In this document: positions 50,914 to 62,624 of the stretch, in pieces | Layout of the letters: each line of letters starts with the position of its first letter | Numbering within the stretch: position 1 is the first letter of the stretch | Assembly (NCBI GenBank): GCA_904066235.2 | Contig: CAJFCV020000006.1 | Location: forward strand, 2,542,001-2,606,000 | Direction of reading: 5' to 3' | DNA: 64,000 bases | Source: Bursaphelenchus xylophilus | Taxonomy: Eukaryota; Nematoda; Chromadorea; Rhabditida; Aphelenchoididae | Notes under the pieces: model-generated | The model's input: only the letters and a program-made list of their open reading frames with translations | What the model was told of the DNA's origin: nothing | Database searches by the model: none | Position numbers and translations under genes: made by a program

Positions 50914-52936
50914 ATGGACGCCGGTGGAGCGGTTTATCAACCGCCGAAGATGTCAGAATACCGCTCGGATCTCTTGGCCAATATGAATGTATATCCGTCC
51001 ACTTCGACGAGTATGATGGCACCACGACCACGCCCCATCCACGTTAGTACCATGCTGGTGGCGCCTGTCAAAGGAAACACGCCGAATAAAGTGATTCAGA
51101 GCCAAAAAGTTGCAGTTACTCCACCTCAGCCATCCCAACATTTTGTGTTGAAAACGTCTCCACAAAGCGAGAAGAAGGTAAGAGCAACTTGATTTTGGTT
51201 TTCTTATCATGTTTAGATATTGTATAGCACATCTTGAAAGCAAGGCTCGGAATTATGGCACTTTTGATATTGTTTTTGGTATCTGTTACCTAAACTTTCC
51301 TAAAATTCGTAGTTTGTTCGCCTAAACTTTCTAATCCGTGTCGAATAGGCTTAGTGTTGTCTGTTACAACAACTACATCGCCTTTTATACACATGAATTT
51401 ACTTTATTTCAGGTAATTCATACTTACTACCCAGTGGATTATATAAAGCCAGACCCCGATCAACATTATATGCAGCCAAGTGCAAAAGAAAGATTAGTTT
51501 TCAAAGTTCCCGAGCCAAAGAAACGAACACAAAAAGACGCCAACCTACCTCCGGGCGGATCCAAACCTAAGATTCCTAAAGAAGAAGATTGTATGTTATG
51601 TCAAAATGATTATTTTGTTGCTGAGTTTAGGTGTAATATGTTGGAATATGATCAGAAGTTGGGTTTTATTAGCCTTTAAATTCATATTTTACAATCGTAA
51701 AGGATTTTTTGACATCCGATATTATCCATGCCTGAACTCCAAATTTTTAGTGGAAACCGACAATCCTGATCCGAACGCGCGACAAGACAGTTCTTTGCTC
51801 CGGTTGACCCGGAAATTCCTTGATCTCAGGCCTGAATCTGAGCCATGTGTCTTGAATTTGAACGAAGCGGCCGAGAAGTTGGGCGTTCAGAAGAGACGGC
51901 TCTATGATATCACGAATGTCTTGGAGGGAATTGATATGATAGAGAAGATGGGGAAGAACTCGATCAGATTCAAGTAGGATAGATTGCTGTCAAAATTTGA
52001 CTTCAAATTTATATTATACTACATAAAGGTCGTTCAATTTTTAGATCACAAACTGACATGTCGCACACACAAGACCTGCATGACCTAAAGAAAGAGATCG
52101 ACGATCTACAGAAGGAAGAGGACTATCTCGACACGCTGATGAGGTCGACTTTGAATGCGATGAATCTAACTCGAGAAGACCCCACCGAAATGCCTTATCA
52201 GTACGTTTTTTCTTTTCGATTAGTCTATCTCATTTTTAGATACGTAACTTATGAGGATCTCCATGCCTTGGGCGACTTGTCGGAGAGGATGCTGGTAGCG
52301 GTAAAATCGCCATCCGGATCAAGGTGTATTCTACAGGTATCGGACAAAGAAGGTCCTGGAAATACGGTATGATCAATTACATTTCTACAGTATTTGATAT
52401 GGATTGCTAGACTATTTTGTAAAGGAATAATATACGAATAATTTTAGGAGCAAGGAGAGCGCCATATCTTCGTGAGGTCCGAAAGTAATGACCCTATCCA
52501 AGTGTTTGTCTGCCCAACCGACACGGCGTCGGCCTCGGAAACCCCGATGATGCATGAATTTGTAAGTTGATTTTGCTCATTATTTCATCTTTTCGGTTTT
52601 TAGAAGACGCCAAGGCCGATGAACTGCTCCGCCGACTCGGACATCCCGCACGATTTGAAAGGGGATCTGGAGACGATGGACTTCCCTGACATGGAATTGA
52701 ACCGTCTAATCAGGGACGCGAAACTGACTCCCAACTCTTTCAAGGCCTTCGCATCGCCGTTGAAGATGGTCGCGGATGGCGGGCCCTCAATGTCGCCAAT
52801 GACGTCAAGTCCGTATAATGGTCAGATGGACTCCCGAGCCTTCATCAACCTGGAACCGGTCCGAGAACCCGAGGCCTACTTGTACGGCATGACCTCCGCT
52901 GACACGCTGCACTCAATCTTCGATGCTGGATGGTAA
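50914..52936 (+). CDS. E2F-family transcription factor
   Basis: A nuclear DNA-binding protein that with a DP partner controls cell-cycle genes and is held in check by pRb-type proteins. Seven exons, 50914-51177, 51413-51590, 51751-51973, 52045-52200, 52240-52366, 52448-52561 and 52604-52936, join in frame to 464 residues. The winged-helix DNA-binding domain spans about 161-222 and contains [18 protein letters not shown] with the RRxYD contact motif. Next come a coiled coil ([20 protein letters not shown], about 229-250) and the marked-box start [12 protein letters not shown]. The last residues ([11 protein letters not shown]) resemble the pocket-protein binding motif of activator E2Fs. TTTTCAG lies 15 bases before the ATG and an in-frame TGA sits directly before it, so this is the true first coding exon and is probably trans-spliced. 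Confidence 0.93.
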
Positions 52937-54370
52937 AGCGCTTTGATTTGTTGGGATTTGGCCGGGATCCGCGATTTCGGCCGACTGTTTGGTATTCATC
53001 CCAAGTTTTCTATGTTTTCTTGGTCTATTTGGAGGGGAAGACGAGCGAATTCGGGGATTATGGAACCCATAGGATCCGATGGTAACTTATGTTGCTGCAT
53101 TTCAAATATTTGAGATCCATGGGTTACTGTAATTTCGAATTTGCTCAATTCTCTCAAATGCTTGACCGGACGCTCCGAAAATCCGGAAATTTCTCATACT
53201 CTCACGCTGTAGAAAGGGTTTCTAATCGTAATGTGAAATTATAACAAGGTCTTTTATGTCCTCAAATCATCGATTTCCCATTGGGGACTTGATGATTCAC
53301 TCAAAAAATGGGGTTGTTAATTGTTCATGATACTTAATACTCGTTTGTTTTGTAACCGCAGATAATTCTAACGTTTATTTTCAAAAACTTTTCTAACTTT
53401 TACTGTTTGTAAAAAAACTTTTTTTTGTGCTTTATATAGAACTCCTAGATTGTATCTTGGGGCCGAATTTTGAAGGGATTTTTTTGGAGAAATTAGAGTT
53501 TTAAAAATTTTTTTTTGGTTGCTGATGTGAATATTGATATCGGAAGTTTCTATGTGGCGATTTTATTTGTTACTACTCAAAAAAACAATCAAAATACCGA
53601 CAAAAATGCGGACTCCGGGTCCCACGACGAAAACAAGAAACAGAAAATCTTCAAACTTTGACCTCAAACAAGTTTATAACCAAGTGTCACTCATGGTAAT
53701 CGCTGTTTTTCATTGAGTTGTGCATTGAAGTGTCTAAAAGGGCCGGCTTCCATGGCCTCGACTTCTTCCAAATAACGTCTCTCGGTGATTTCCCTCTTTG
53801 TTCATTCATCATTTTTTTGCATCAAAAATTGTTCCAAGGTTTTTAATTTTGTGGTCTTGTAACAGCATTCATATTTGTCAAAGTTTAAGGAGATAAACTT
53901 CTGTTTTAAAAAGCTGGATTCCGATATTGAACTAGGTGGATTAACGTGGCTTGGAATTTGCTATTTGCTGCGGTATCTCAGGCTTGATAAGTTGTTGTTA
54001 GGAAGAAGATCATAAGGTTTCCTTGGGCTTCTTGGAGCACTGAAATCGAAGCTACATAATGATGGTAATTGCGAGATTTGGCAAACCATGTTTTTTTATC
54101 GTATCCACTGCGTTTGACATGGTAAAAACACGTTTCATCGTATAATATTTACGAAATACGAACGGTGGAAGTCGGTGAATTCATCGATCAGAAGAGAGAA
54201 CTACTCGATTTTTAAGGTAAATATGTGTTGTGTGCTTGCTTATCACCCTCCATCCTCTTGCACTGTCTTCATTTTTCTGTTCCTCTGTTTATTAACGCCG
54301 TTTTTGGCAATCACGCTTGGTTTCTCTGAGATCGTATCTGCTAAATTCTAAGAAAATATGTGTGTTGTCC
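52937..54370. other. 3' flank of the E2F gene and spacer
   Basis: No AATAAA was seen close to the stop, so the 3' end of the E2F gene is unresolved. A 60-codon frame at 53534-53716 has no support. The rest is AT-rich and unassigned. Confidence 0.35.
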
Positions 54371-54377
54371 CTCTAGC

Positions 54378-54704
54378 AAGTCCCGGGTACTTTTCAATTC
54401 GGACAAAGTTCATTTTGAGCAGGCCGAATGTATTGCTTGCAATCTACTTATTCAGCTGTCAAACGGCCAGCCAAAAGGGTTGTATTGGTCTAAAAATCTC
54501 ATAAATCACTAGCAAAAGGATTTAATTGGTAGCCGCTACAGAAAAACTACCAATCCAATCCTTTTCATAAAAGTTTATGAGATTTTTGGACCTGTACAAC
54601 CCTTTGGCTAGTCGTTTTGACGGTTGAATAAGTCGATTGCAAGCGATACATTCGATCTGCCCAAAATGAACTCTACCCGAATTGAATAGTTGCCGGGAAT
54701 TGGA
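54378..54704. mobile_element. 325-bp fold-back element
   Basis: The two halves are inverted copies. TTTTCAATTCGGACAAAGTT pairs with AACTCTACCCGAATTGAATA; AATGTATTGCTTGCAATCTA pairs with TCGATTGCAAGCGATACATT; AAGGGTTGTATTGGTCTAAA pairs with TTTGGACCTGTACAACCCTT. Arms of about 145 bp meet at a short centre near 54535. Non-coding. Confidence 0.75.
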
Positions 54705-54726
54705 GGAGCAACGCATTCATGTTGTC

Positions 54727-54975
54727 TTAGAATTTAGTGTTCAAAACGCTTGCCTTTTTGTATTTTAGTTGTTCCTGCACTTGTTTGTAAACTGTGTTTC
54801 GGCGTTTCTCTTCGGTAATACAAACCTTTGTTTCAGTGGGTTCCGTCGAAGTCTTCAACAAGTCCGTAGAATCCATAAGAACGCCGCACGAAGAAAGATT
54901 ACTGCTGTAACTCGAGTCAAAGTCGTTGGAACAAAATCTCCGAAAAAATTGCAATTCAATGGAAGAAAAAGCCAA
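54727..54975 (-). CDS. doubtful 82-residue minus-strand ORF
   Basis: The frame begins MAFSSIELQFFRRFCSNDFD and ends in a charged segment (TEEKRRNTVYKQVQEQLKYK). The composition is protein-like but there is no domain, signal peptide, nearby splice site or paralogue. It starts directly after the fold-back element. Confidence 0.18.
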   Translation of the reverse strand: MAFSSIELQFFRRFCSNDFDSSYSSNLSSCGVLMDSTDLLKTSTEPTETKVCITEEKRRNTVYKQVQEQLKYKKASVLNTKF

Positions 54976-55345
54976 AGATAGTCTATAATGAATGTTTCTA
55001 CAGTTTATTTAACCTTTTATTACTTGTAGTTTTATATTTTGTTCGGATAAAGTTCACTTCAGTTGTTTATGGAGTAGTACGCCGCATCAGATGTAAAACA
55101 GATGGCCTTCGTTAATTTGATCGTAAATCAGGATTGATTTGTTCCCATGAAGAAGATATAACCGCTAATGAAATTTTAATGGTTTTGTTTTTGGCTTGGG
55201 TTTATGACGGATTGGTAAAGTCGGGGTTTACATTATCTCTCTTCTCTAACTTATACTGCCCAAACGTTACGTGCATGTAAAATATAATAAAAAGAAAATT
55301 TTCCGCCGTGTCAACTTCGGCCGCTAATAAAATATTAAAATATCA

Positions 55346-55423
55346 GTCTGTCGGGGAAATAATGAGCGGTCTGACGAATCGGGACAGCGACAGAGTGCTC
55401 ATTATTTTCCCGACAGATTGATT
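55346..55423. mobile_element. M2 miniature transposon, short form (78 bp)
   Basis: Both ends are intact (CAGTCTGTCGGGGAAATAAT and ATTATTTTCCCGACAGATTG), but only about 35 bp remain between the arms. It is an internal deletion derivative. Confidence 0.75.
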
Positions 55424-55552
55424 CTTTGAAATACCTCAAATGGATGACCAAAAAAATGGATTTTTTCCGGAACTTTGCCTCAGCGGCTAGCCAAAGATTT
55501 CGCAAAGCCATAAGCTTACCAAAAGGAGTAGCCAAAACCTTTTGCATATATG

Positions 55553-55768
55553 CAGTGGGTGACCTGATCCAGTGACAAAAAACGTACCATTTTACATCCA
55601 GGAAGCATCAAAAAATGTGGCAATATACATCCCTCTCCAAGTGAAAAAATCTTTTTTTGAGCAAAAAGGGCGCGTCCTTCCTTGAAGAGGGAAGCATTTT
55701 GCCACATTTTTGATACTTCCCGGATGCAAAATGGTACGTTTTTTGCCACTGGATCGGGTCCGTCACTG
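55553..55768. mobile_element. M1 miniature transposon
   Basis: Left end CAGTGGGTGACCTGATCCAG, right end GATCGGGTCCGTCACTG followed by TA. Inner arms CATTTTACATCCAGGAAGCA and CTTCCCGGATGCAAAATGGT are paired. It lies between the E2F and membrane-protein genes. Confidence 0.8.
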
Positions 55769-55946
55769 TACAGTTACAGAAGGTTGCAGCCGTATCCAGG
55801 TTTCTGGTTAGCTGTTGAGGCCAAATTGTTGCCCAGGTTGAAAAAATTGAGCGCCTGATCTCAATAATTTCCTTTTTCAAAGGAATATTTATTTATATTC
55901 AAAACTATGTACATTTCAATTTAAAAAAAGCATTGAAACAACAGCC

Positions 55947-58005
55947 TCATGGCTGTAAAGAATGATTACAGAATCCATTGTGAATCGTTAAATCTGAGTA
56001 GACGGATTTTGATAGGAATGGTCGGGAACTGTTGGCTTCATCTCTCAAGCTGTCCGTGTATTCGCTGCCCTCACGGTCATCGGGAAGTAAAAGTTTTGGG
56101 AATGAGGCCAGCTCGCGCCAGCGGATCGCCTCTAAAGCGTTGAGTCCGAAAACATTGGCGCGTTCTTCCATCTCCTTGATTAGATGGTCGATTCTTTGCA
56201 GTTTGAGGTCGGGGCCTTCCGCTTGCTTAAGACGTTCGAGCTCGGCGCACCTGGAAGTAAACAATGCCAGGCAACGTGGAAAGGGACAAGTAGAAAATTT
56301 GAGAGTAAAAGAATAAGTTTTTTTAGCTTTTTTTGGCTAGCTAAAAGCACATTTTGCCATTCCATCCCCATAAAGACTCCATTCGTGTGGTCTCTTTGAA
56401 ATTTTCATGTCCTTAGTTGATTCATCAAACCTTTACAGCACATTTTAGAGGCTGTTTTATGAACATTCCGAGCTTCAGACCTTCTGACAGACTAGAATGA
56501 TGTTTAGGGCCAATTACGGGCACGGCAAGTTGAAATGAGACTCCCAGTGGAGTTTTTTTGAATATGGATTAGCCAGTTGTTTTTTTGGCTAGCCAAGAAA
56601 AGCGAAAAAATATTTTTTATTTGTCTGTCAGGAGAATAATGGCACAATGTCGCTCCTCCGATCACGTCGCTCAGAAACTTGATTTTACCGCACCGATTTT
56701 CGATGCGAAGTTCTGTTCACTATTTTCCCGACAGACTGATGTTATCTACTTCCTTAGTTGTCCTCTTCCCAAAGCGTCTATATTTTCCAAATGGTTGCAA
56801 AAATTTGTTCGAAAAACCGCAAAAATTAGGACATGGTCGGAAAAGTTTCCTGGCTTACCACTTTTGCAGATGATAATATTCAGCGATTCGGATCGTTTCG
56901 AGCTGTTGGCGATAGCGGCCCGTTTGTACCATGGCCTTGAATTCCGCTTCTCCAGCTTGTAATCGGCATAAATCCAGGGCGTGCTGCTCTGTCAGTACGA
57001 GACCTTCGGCTCGGTTCATGGTTAACGTGAATTCCACGAATTTTTCCATCTAAAAATGTTGGTTTAAGTTTTCACTTCGATTATTCTCGATTCCTACACG
57101 TATAGGGCACGGTTGTGATCTCTGATTTGATATATAATATTACATATAATATTGTATTTCTTTCCGAAATGCTCGGTCAACATTAAATGCCTATGAATAT
57201 TTAGAGGCCAAAGTTTCTTACTTTTTCCCGTTGTTTGTAGTAAGTGATACACAAAAGCATAAAAGCCACGGAGTCCAAAACCAAATAGGATCCGATGACT
57301 AAGACGTATGTCATATTCATTATCGTCGCTACAATGGCACCGATAAAGAGGAGGAGAGCGATTAGACCGCCTGAAAATTTTTGGTAAAAACATGCAAGTA
57401 TATATCCGGCCTTGTTGCCTAATTGAGCCGTACTTACAAGTTAGTATACAGAGTTGATTCTTCTCCAAGCTTTGAAATCCGTAGCTCTTTTTGAGTATTT
57501 TGTCAACATGAAAAGCCAGCACCAAGACAGTCAAGATGAATGATGTCATGTGAAAAGTCAAGGTCAGTCCGGTGTGCATCTAGAATGATTTTGTGTTATA
57601 AAATACAGTAAGGCCTGTGTACAACGAATCGCAAGGGACCAAAAAAATTATTTGTTATAGAAGGTCTATGTTTTATCGAAGGTTTTTTGGCCTAAAATTT
57701 GCTCTTGGGACATCTAAAACTGTTCGTTATAGACGGGTTTTGTTGTACGTAAATTTGTTATACAGGGTTCCACTGTATTCCATATTGTCCCTGATGACTT
57801 CCAAATGTATGTAATTTAATGTTATGTAAGAAATTCGTCGGAAACTTACAGTTGAAACTATATACATTTCCTGGATTGTCCCTCGTTTCGTTTCGATTAC
57901 AAATATGATTATCGTCGCCATCATGAGGGCAAACGATGACAACGCCGCACAAACCAAATAGAAACTGCATTGACACTTGTGTTTTAGACGAAGACACTTG
58001 CACAT
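55947..58005 (-). CDS. predicted four-pass membrane protein, unknown family
   Basis: Five minus-strand exons, 58005-57850, 57579-57438, 57370-57222, 57049-56859 and 56250-55947, join in frame to 313 residues. Hydrophobic segments: about 15-37 (YLVCAALSSFALMMATIIIF), 62-77 (MTSFILTVLVLAFHV), 101-123 (LIALLLFIGAIVATIMNMTY) and 127-145 (LVLDSVAFMLLCITYY). A Cys-rich N-terminus (MCKCLRLKHKCQC) precedes the first. The C-terminal half, about 165 residues, is hydrophilic and helical, with ELERLKQAE and IDHLIKEMEERA. The four-helix core followed by a cytosolic tail recalls tetraspan or MARVEL-type proteins, but no signature proves it. CTTTCAG lies six bases before the ATG, as in a trans-spliced gene. 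A minus-strand AATAAA is near 55890. Intron 1 contains an M4 element and intron 4 an M2 element. Confidence 0.78.
56622..56742. mobile_element. M2 miniature transposon in intron 4 of the membrane-protein gene
   Basis: Left end GTCTGTCAGGAGAATAATGG, right end TCACTATTTTCCCGACAGAC. The core CAATGTCGCTCCTCCGATCA matches other copies. Confidence 0.75.
57606..57775. mobile_element. M4 miniature transposon in intron 1 of the membrane-protein gene
   Basis: A 170-bp element flanked by TA on both sides. The left end CAGTAAGGCCTGTGTACAAC and right end GTTATACAGGGTTCCACTG are inverted, as are GTTATAGAAGG and GTTCGTTATAGACGGGTTTT inside. It fills 170 of the 270 intron bases. The TA duplication and CAGTG ends point to a Tc1/mariner source. 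Confidence 0.8.
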
Positions 58006-58129
58006 GTGAAGCTGAAAGGCAATGAATTAATTGAAATAAGAGTCTTTGAATAAGAATGTCTTTCATTTGACACGGGAAGTGTTCAAAGTTCAAAGTGTTG
58101 CCCTGGAAATTTTTCACACAAGATTGGGC

Positions 58130-58355
58130 ATGTGCTACGATGTTTCAGAAGATTTTAGCTCGCTCTTTGCGGCGGTAGCCAAGATATTCAACGATCTTTA
58201 AAGCCGAGAGAGTATGCGAAATGCGGAGACGGGCCAGAGAAAAAAAAAGTTTTTTGACTATGATCTTGCCTGTTTCATGAGGAAAAAATTTTGAAAAATT
58301 TGCGCCGAGTTTCTTTAAAATCTAGTCCCAGCACTTTGACCACTTTCCCTATTAA
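58130..58355 (-). repeat. P3 repeat, half copy
   Basis: TTTTAGCTCGCTCTTTGCGG, GAGAGAGTATGCGAAATGCG and GAGACGGGCCAGAGAAAAAA give the right half in reverse. The terminal CGCAC word is degenerate. Confidence 0.5.
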
Positions 58356-58671
58356 AAAAATCGTCGGAAAATTTTTATGAATGACGTTTATACGCCTCAT
58401 ATTAGCCGCAAAACGGAGGAGAAGATTTTATCAAAAGAAAGGCCTCACGCTCCTTGCGGCAGTCGTCCTGCATGCGGCCGAGAAACACTGTGAATTTGGG
58501 CGGAAATAACAGTTTTATAAGGTTTGGAAAATTAGGAGAGGAAAAAACAAGGCTTTGGGGAGTAAACAATGCACTACATTTGGTTGGAAAACATTGAGAT
58601 TTTGAGTTTAAAATAGGGATGGACTCAGTGGATTTCTTTACGGCGCACTTCCAGTGTATACAGGAAAAAAT

Positions 58672-58797
58672 CTGTCTATTGTCATCGGGAAAATAATGTG
58701 GATTGATCAAATCCCCATCCGCGGCTAGCCATCGCAAAGTGGTGGTGGGAGATTCCAAAGCGCGTTAAATCCACATTATTTTTACGACAGATTAATA
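58672..58797. mobile_element. M2 element, GTGGATT subfamily
   Basis: Left arm CATCGGGAAAATAATGTGGA, right arm AAATCCACATTATTTTTACG. About 125 bp. An M4 remnant (CAATTCGTTGTAGGGAGATT, CACTGTA) follows at about 58860-58935. Confidence 0.65.
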
Positions 58798-59047
58798 TAA
58801 ACTAGTTTTGCAATCCCCGGAAAAAATTATCTTACAATTAGGACAAAAAAAATTTTGTAAAACAAAGAAATTCCTATAACGAGAAAACTTTTAATCTCCC
58901 TTGCAATTCGTTGTAGGGAGATTTCACTGTACATACTTCGTACAGTGAATCTTTTATGACGATTAAAAACTCCAAGATATTTCATAGTAGCAATTTTTTA
59001 TGATGACTAAAAGCCCCAAAAATTGAAGCAACTTTTTTCAATACCAG

Positions 59048-59275
59048 GTTGTCCAGTAAATAATGAGCAGAATGTCGCTGCGCCTAGTGCGTCGCTGATG
59101 GGAAAAGGAATTTGATTTTGTCGCGACACAATTCATTTTCTCGGTAGCTATGCGATTTTTGATGCAACATTGTGCTCGTTATTTTCCTGACAGACTGACA
59201 TACAAATCAATAGTAGTGATGAGATTTTTGATGCGCCATTATGCTCGTTATTTTCCTGACAGTCTGATACATAAA
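59048..59275. mobile_element. M2 miniature transposon with a duplicated right arm
   Basis: A full copy ends at about 59203 (GCTCGTTATTTTCCTGACAG with ACTGA). A second right arm, GCTCGTTATTTTCCTGACAG with TCTGA, follows at about 59225-59270. Both have the same C-to-T change in the terminus, so the second arm came from this copy. Confidence 0.65.
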
Positions 59276-60100
59276 AAAAAGTCCGAGAAATCCCAAATCC
59301 CCAAAACATTTCAACATCTCTAAAGTCCCCCGCAAAAAAAATATAAAAAAAATGGACGAAACGAAAGACTTGAGATAAAATGTTTCAAATTTTGCATTTT
59401 AAAAGCCCCGCGGCGTTTCATTTTCTGTTGACCGCAATTTGACCCGAAGGCTATTGAAAATTCGGCTAAATTTGTTTTTGCTCTTCGAACAGATGGCATT
59501 TTTTATTGCCAATGGAACGTGAAAATGCGGTGGGAAATGTTTTAAATACGTGTAATGAGGAGGAGAAATGTGTGCGGGCTACAAAATTATAAATAATATC
59601 GGATTTCTATCCAATAAATCGCCTTTGGAATGACCGTTATGATGTAGCGATGACATAGCGGCCCAACGGCAAAATTGGATTCCGAAAATAAGCTGTAAGG
59701 CAGCTATAAAAAATAAGCCGACATTTCCAAGTATAGCGCTGATATGTACAAACATGTGAATAAAAAGTGGCATAAACAAATTGAATTTAGAATGTTCTAT
59801 ATCACACATAGTAAGTGTAAGAAGGGCAAAGTTTCTGAGCGTACTTTGAGTGATAATCGAATATAAAAGGAATCAAAACGGCCGAAAAGCAACATATATG
59901 CTATATACTCTGGCCGCCAAAAGTCCCGGGAATTTATGGCTTATCGCTACAAAATGGGAATCGCAAAAAAAAAATGAAAACGCACTATGCAAAATCGTTT
60001 TTTTGGCCAAAATGGTTTGCTGCGCGGCGGCGAACAGCGCCAAATTCGCACAGTGTAAATTTGCAGGGCAGTTGACGCTGAGAAGTAGGTGCAAAAAATA
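59276..60100. other. unassigned stretch
   Basis: A minus-strand frame at 59579-59809 is hydrophobic (e.g. FVHISAILGNVGLFFIAALQ), and frames at 59850-60199 exist on both strands. None has splice sites or a plausible signal peptide, so no gene is called. Confidence 0.3.
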
Positions 60101-60101
60101 A

Positions 60102-60252
60102 TAGTCTGTCGGGAAAATAATGAGCACTCTGTCGCATCGAAAATTGCATCGCCGCTGAGAAAATGAATTGCCTCGCGGCAAAATCAAACTACTTTTCACT
60201 TCAACGACACGATCGGCGCAGCTACATTATGCTCATTATTTTCCCGACAGCC
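60102..60252. mobile_element. M2 miniature transposon
   Basis: Left end TAGTCTGTCGGGAAAATAAT, right end GCTCATTATTTTCCCGACAG. The core has GCCGCTGAGAAAATGAATTG and GACACGATCGGCGCAGC. A close match to the copies at 6.1 kb and 36.5 kb. Confidence 0.8.
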
Positions 60253-60259
60253 TAAATGT

Positions 60260-61990
60260 ATAAAAAGAATCCCAGTCCCAACTCAACCTTGTAGCATATC
60301 CCTCGAACAAGTCATAAGTTTGCAGTTCGCATAACTCATGTCAAACCCACGACTTGTCACCCCCATCTCAGTGCCCTTCTTGTGCCCATCGGTTTATGTG
60401 GAACATGAAACAAAACTCTGACCACAATCCCCTTTACTTATCTCACCCCCACGACCCAAGCGCCCCTCGGCCGACTGTCAACTATTTATCCATCCGGAAG
60501 GCGGAATGCATCACCTTTTATCACCTACTTGCTCAGAAATGAGCGATCAGCTGTCACCGCGTTCGCACGCACTAGCTTAGAACAATCGGGGCGAGGGCAG
60601 GAATTTGTTTTGCCGCTAATGGCGGAACGTATGTGCGAAAGGTTGGATGAACTTGGGAGTATGGCCGAGTTGGACGCGATGATCCGAAAACAAGGCTGAT
60701 TTTCGATTTATACGTGTGGGTTGGTGAGCAGAATGTGTTAAGGACAGGTACTAGCAGTTCATGGGACTTGCGTTCATGAACTAATCTAATTTGTTTTCAG
60801 ATTGGTTTTTGTGTAGTGATTTAGGTGACATGCACTGTGCAAAAACAAAAGTTCACTCTGTACTCTGCAATTTCTTGCTTTTCGCACCTTGCAATAGGCT
60901 TTTTTGGGCTGTCGCTCGCATCATGACATTTTTCAGCACAGTTCATGTCGCTGAAATCACTCTGTAGATTTTTCGAGCGAATTTTTACAAATAACTCACG
61001 TGTAATGACTGCTTGATCTGACAAAATAAAGAGAGGATAAAACAGAAGATACGCAGATGAAGATCTGATGAAAGAAAGATGCTGAAAGAAACGACTTGGA
61101 CATGTGAACATCTAGTGAACACTGAGCAAGGCGCTTATGAAATAAAATGTTTCCAATCCCGAACTAACACAGATCCATGCAAAAAAAACTATAAATCAAG
61201 AAGTTTCTCCGCCCAGAATTTTATAAAAGTAAGGATTCCGGCTGCATCGAGGAAGCGATTCCCCTAGCGACAGCTAGGGAAACGACTTTTCTTATATTCT
61301 CTGATGTAATATTTACTTATTGTACTATTATTAGAAATTGATATTACGACAAGTGCAATTTTCCCGTACAACAACGCATGTCTACATCAAACAATGTCAG
61401 ATGTCCTGAGAGTCAATTTTAGACCTAGATGAAGAGTTCATTGAGCGAAACTCTTTTATAGCAAACGCATTTTTGAGTCCCTTCCCATTCATTCATCACT
61501 GTGCGTGGGTTGACCGCATTTCGCCGATTCCACAGATTTTCCACTATAATCGTGAAATTTGAGGAAACTGAAGAGTCCTCGTTCAGTGTGTTTTTCTAGC
61601 GCTGCTTAGAAACCGCTGAGATCCCGGCTACAAAAATCTTACAGCCCGAATCCTAATTACGGCTGGCCAAGTCATTGGACCCCGCCAAATCACATCCCAA
61701 TTTCGAAATCCCCCATCATTGTTTGCAAAACAAAATCAGCTTTGTCATCCGCCTTCTCCAACAAAAGATGATAAATTTATCAGAAATTCGGCCAAAACAA
61801 GAGTGCATCTCCCGTGCAACAAATCCCGTTTAATTTTGAACTCTCAACCCGTCTTTTCACCCCGTCTCAAAAGCTCATCCGGAGTCCATGTTTTTATGTT
61901 TTCTTCGTGTCATTTGAGACGACCGCAATCCGCATGACATTAACTTTGAGCGCCGCCAAAACAATTGCGTTTCGCCAAATCCGGTTTTCA
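60260..61990. other. unassigned stretch with weak open frames
   Basis: A frame at about 60405-60699 ends in a peptide with balanced composition (MAERMCERLDELGSMAELDA...), but no splice signal supports it. Pyrimidine-rich DNA around 60340-60480 and 61680-61880 could be regulatory. No RNA gene or known domain was seen. Confidence 0.3.
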
Positions 61991-62009
61991 TAGGCAAAAA
62001 TCTCAGTCG

Positions 62010-62185
62010 GTGGGGGAAAATAGCGAACAAATACACGTTATTTTCCCAACAGAATGGTATAGACAATTTTTGAAATCCTTGAAAAATTTTTTTGTGCAAA
62101 ATAAACCTCCGTAAAACAAACCCTTCCTATAACGAAAAAAAAATTTTGATGTCCTGTTCGTTGTAGAAAGGTTCCACTGTGCATA
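62010..62185. mobile_element. M2 fragment and M4 fragment
   Basis: An M2-like pair (GGGGGAAAATAGCG, ACGTTATTTTCCCAACAGAA) at about 62012-62053 is followed by an M4 remnant at 62104-62181 (CCTCCGTAAAACAAACCCTT, GTTCGTTGTAGAAAGGTTCC, CACTG). Confidence 0.5.
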
Positions 62186-62239
62186 TCTGGTTGTATGATG
62201 ACAAAAAGCCCCAAAAAAATTATACCAATTTGCTTCAAT

Positions 62240-62393
62240 ATCAATCTGTCGGGAAAATAATGAGCACAATGTCGATGCGCCGACCGATTCGCTGAAGTGA
62301 AAAGCAATTTGATTTTGTCACAATTCATTTTCTCAACGGCTATGCGAATTTTCCATCCGCCAGAATGCACATTATTTTCCCGACAGACTGACA
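62240..62393. mobile_element. M2 miniature transposon
   Basis: Left end ATCTGTCGGGAAAATAATGA, right end ACATTATTTTCCCGACAGAC. Core CAATGTCGATGCGCCGACCG and CAATTCATTTTCTCAACGGC. Confidence 0.8.
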
Positions 62394-62624
62394 CACAAAT
62401 CAGCAGCCTACAATGGAATGTTTTTTGGCGAAAATTTTATTGTTTTTTGCTGTCGGATGTTGGGGGTGGCGGGATGAAAAAACGTCTGGATTTGGCCGTT
62501 AAAAAATAAACCCAAAATCCATCGGATTTTCGGCTTTATGGGCATAGAAAAAATAAAAAATTTTTTGTGAGACAATCCCCAGATTGCCTTGAAATTTACC
62601 ATAAAAGTTCTGCCTAGAATACAT

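Noticed and set aside
59579..59809. Hydrophobic minus-strand frame of 76 codons
   Set aside because: Hydrophobic codons are expected in T-rich DNA; no splice sites, partner exon or family match.
60405..60699. Open plus-strand frame ending in a peptide with the start MAERMCERLDELGSMAELDA
   Set aside because: The only ATG is near the end, leaving about 26 residues, and there is no acceptor that would make it a last exon of a known gene.
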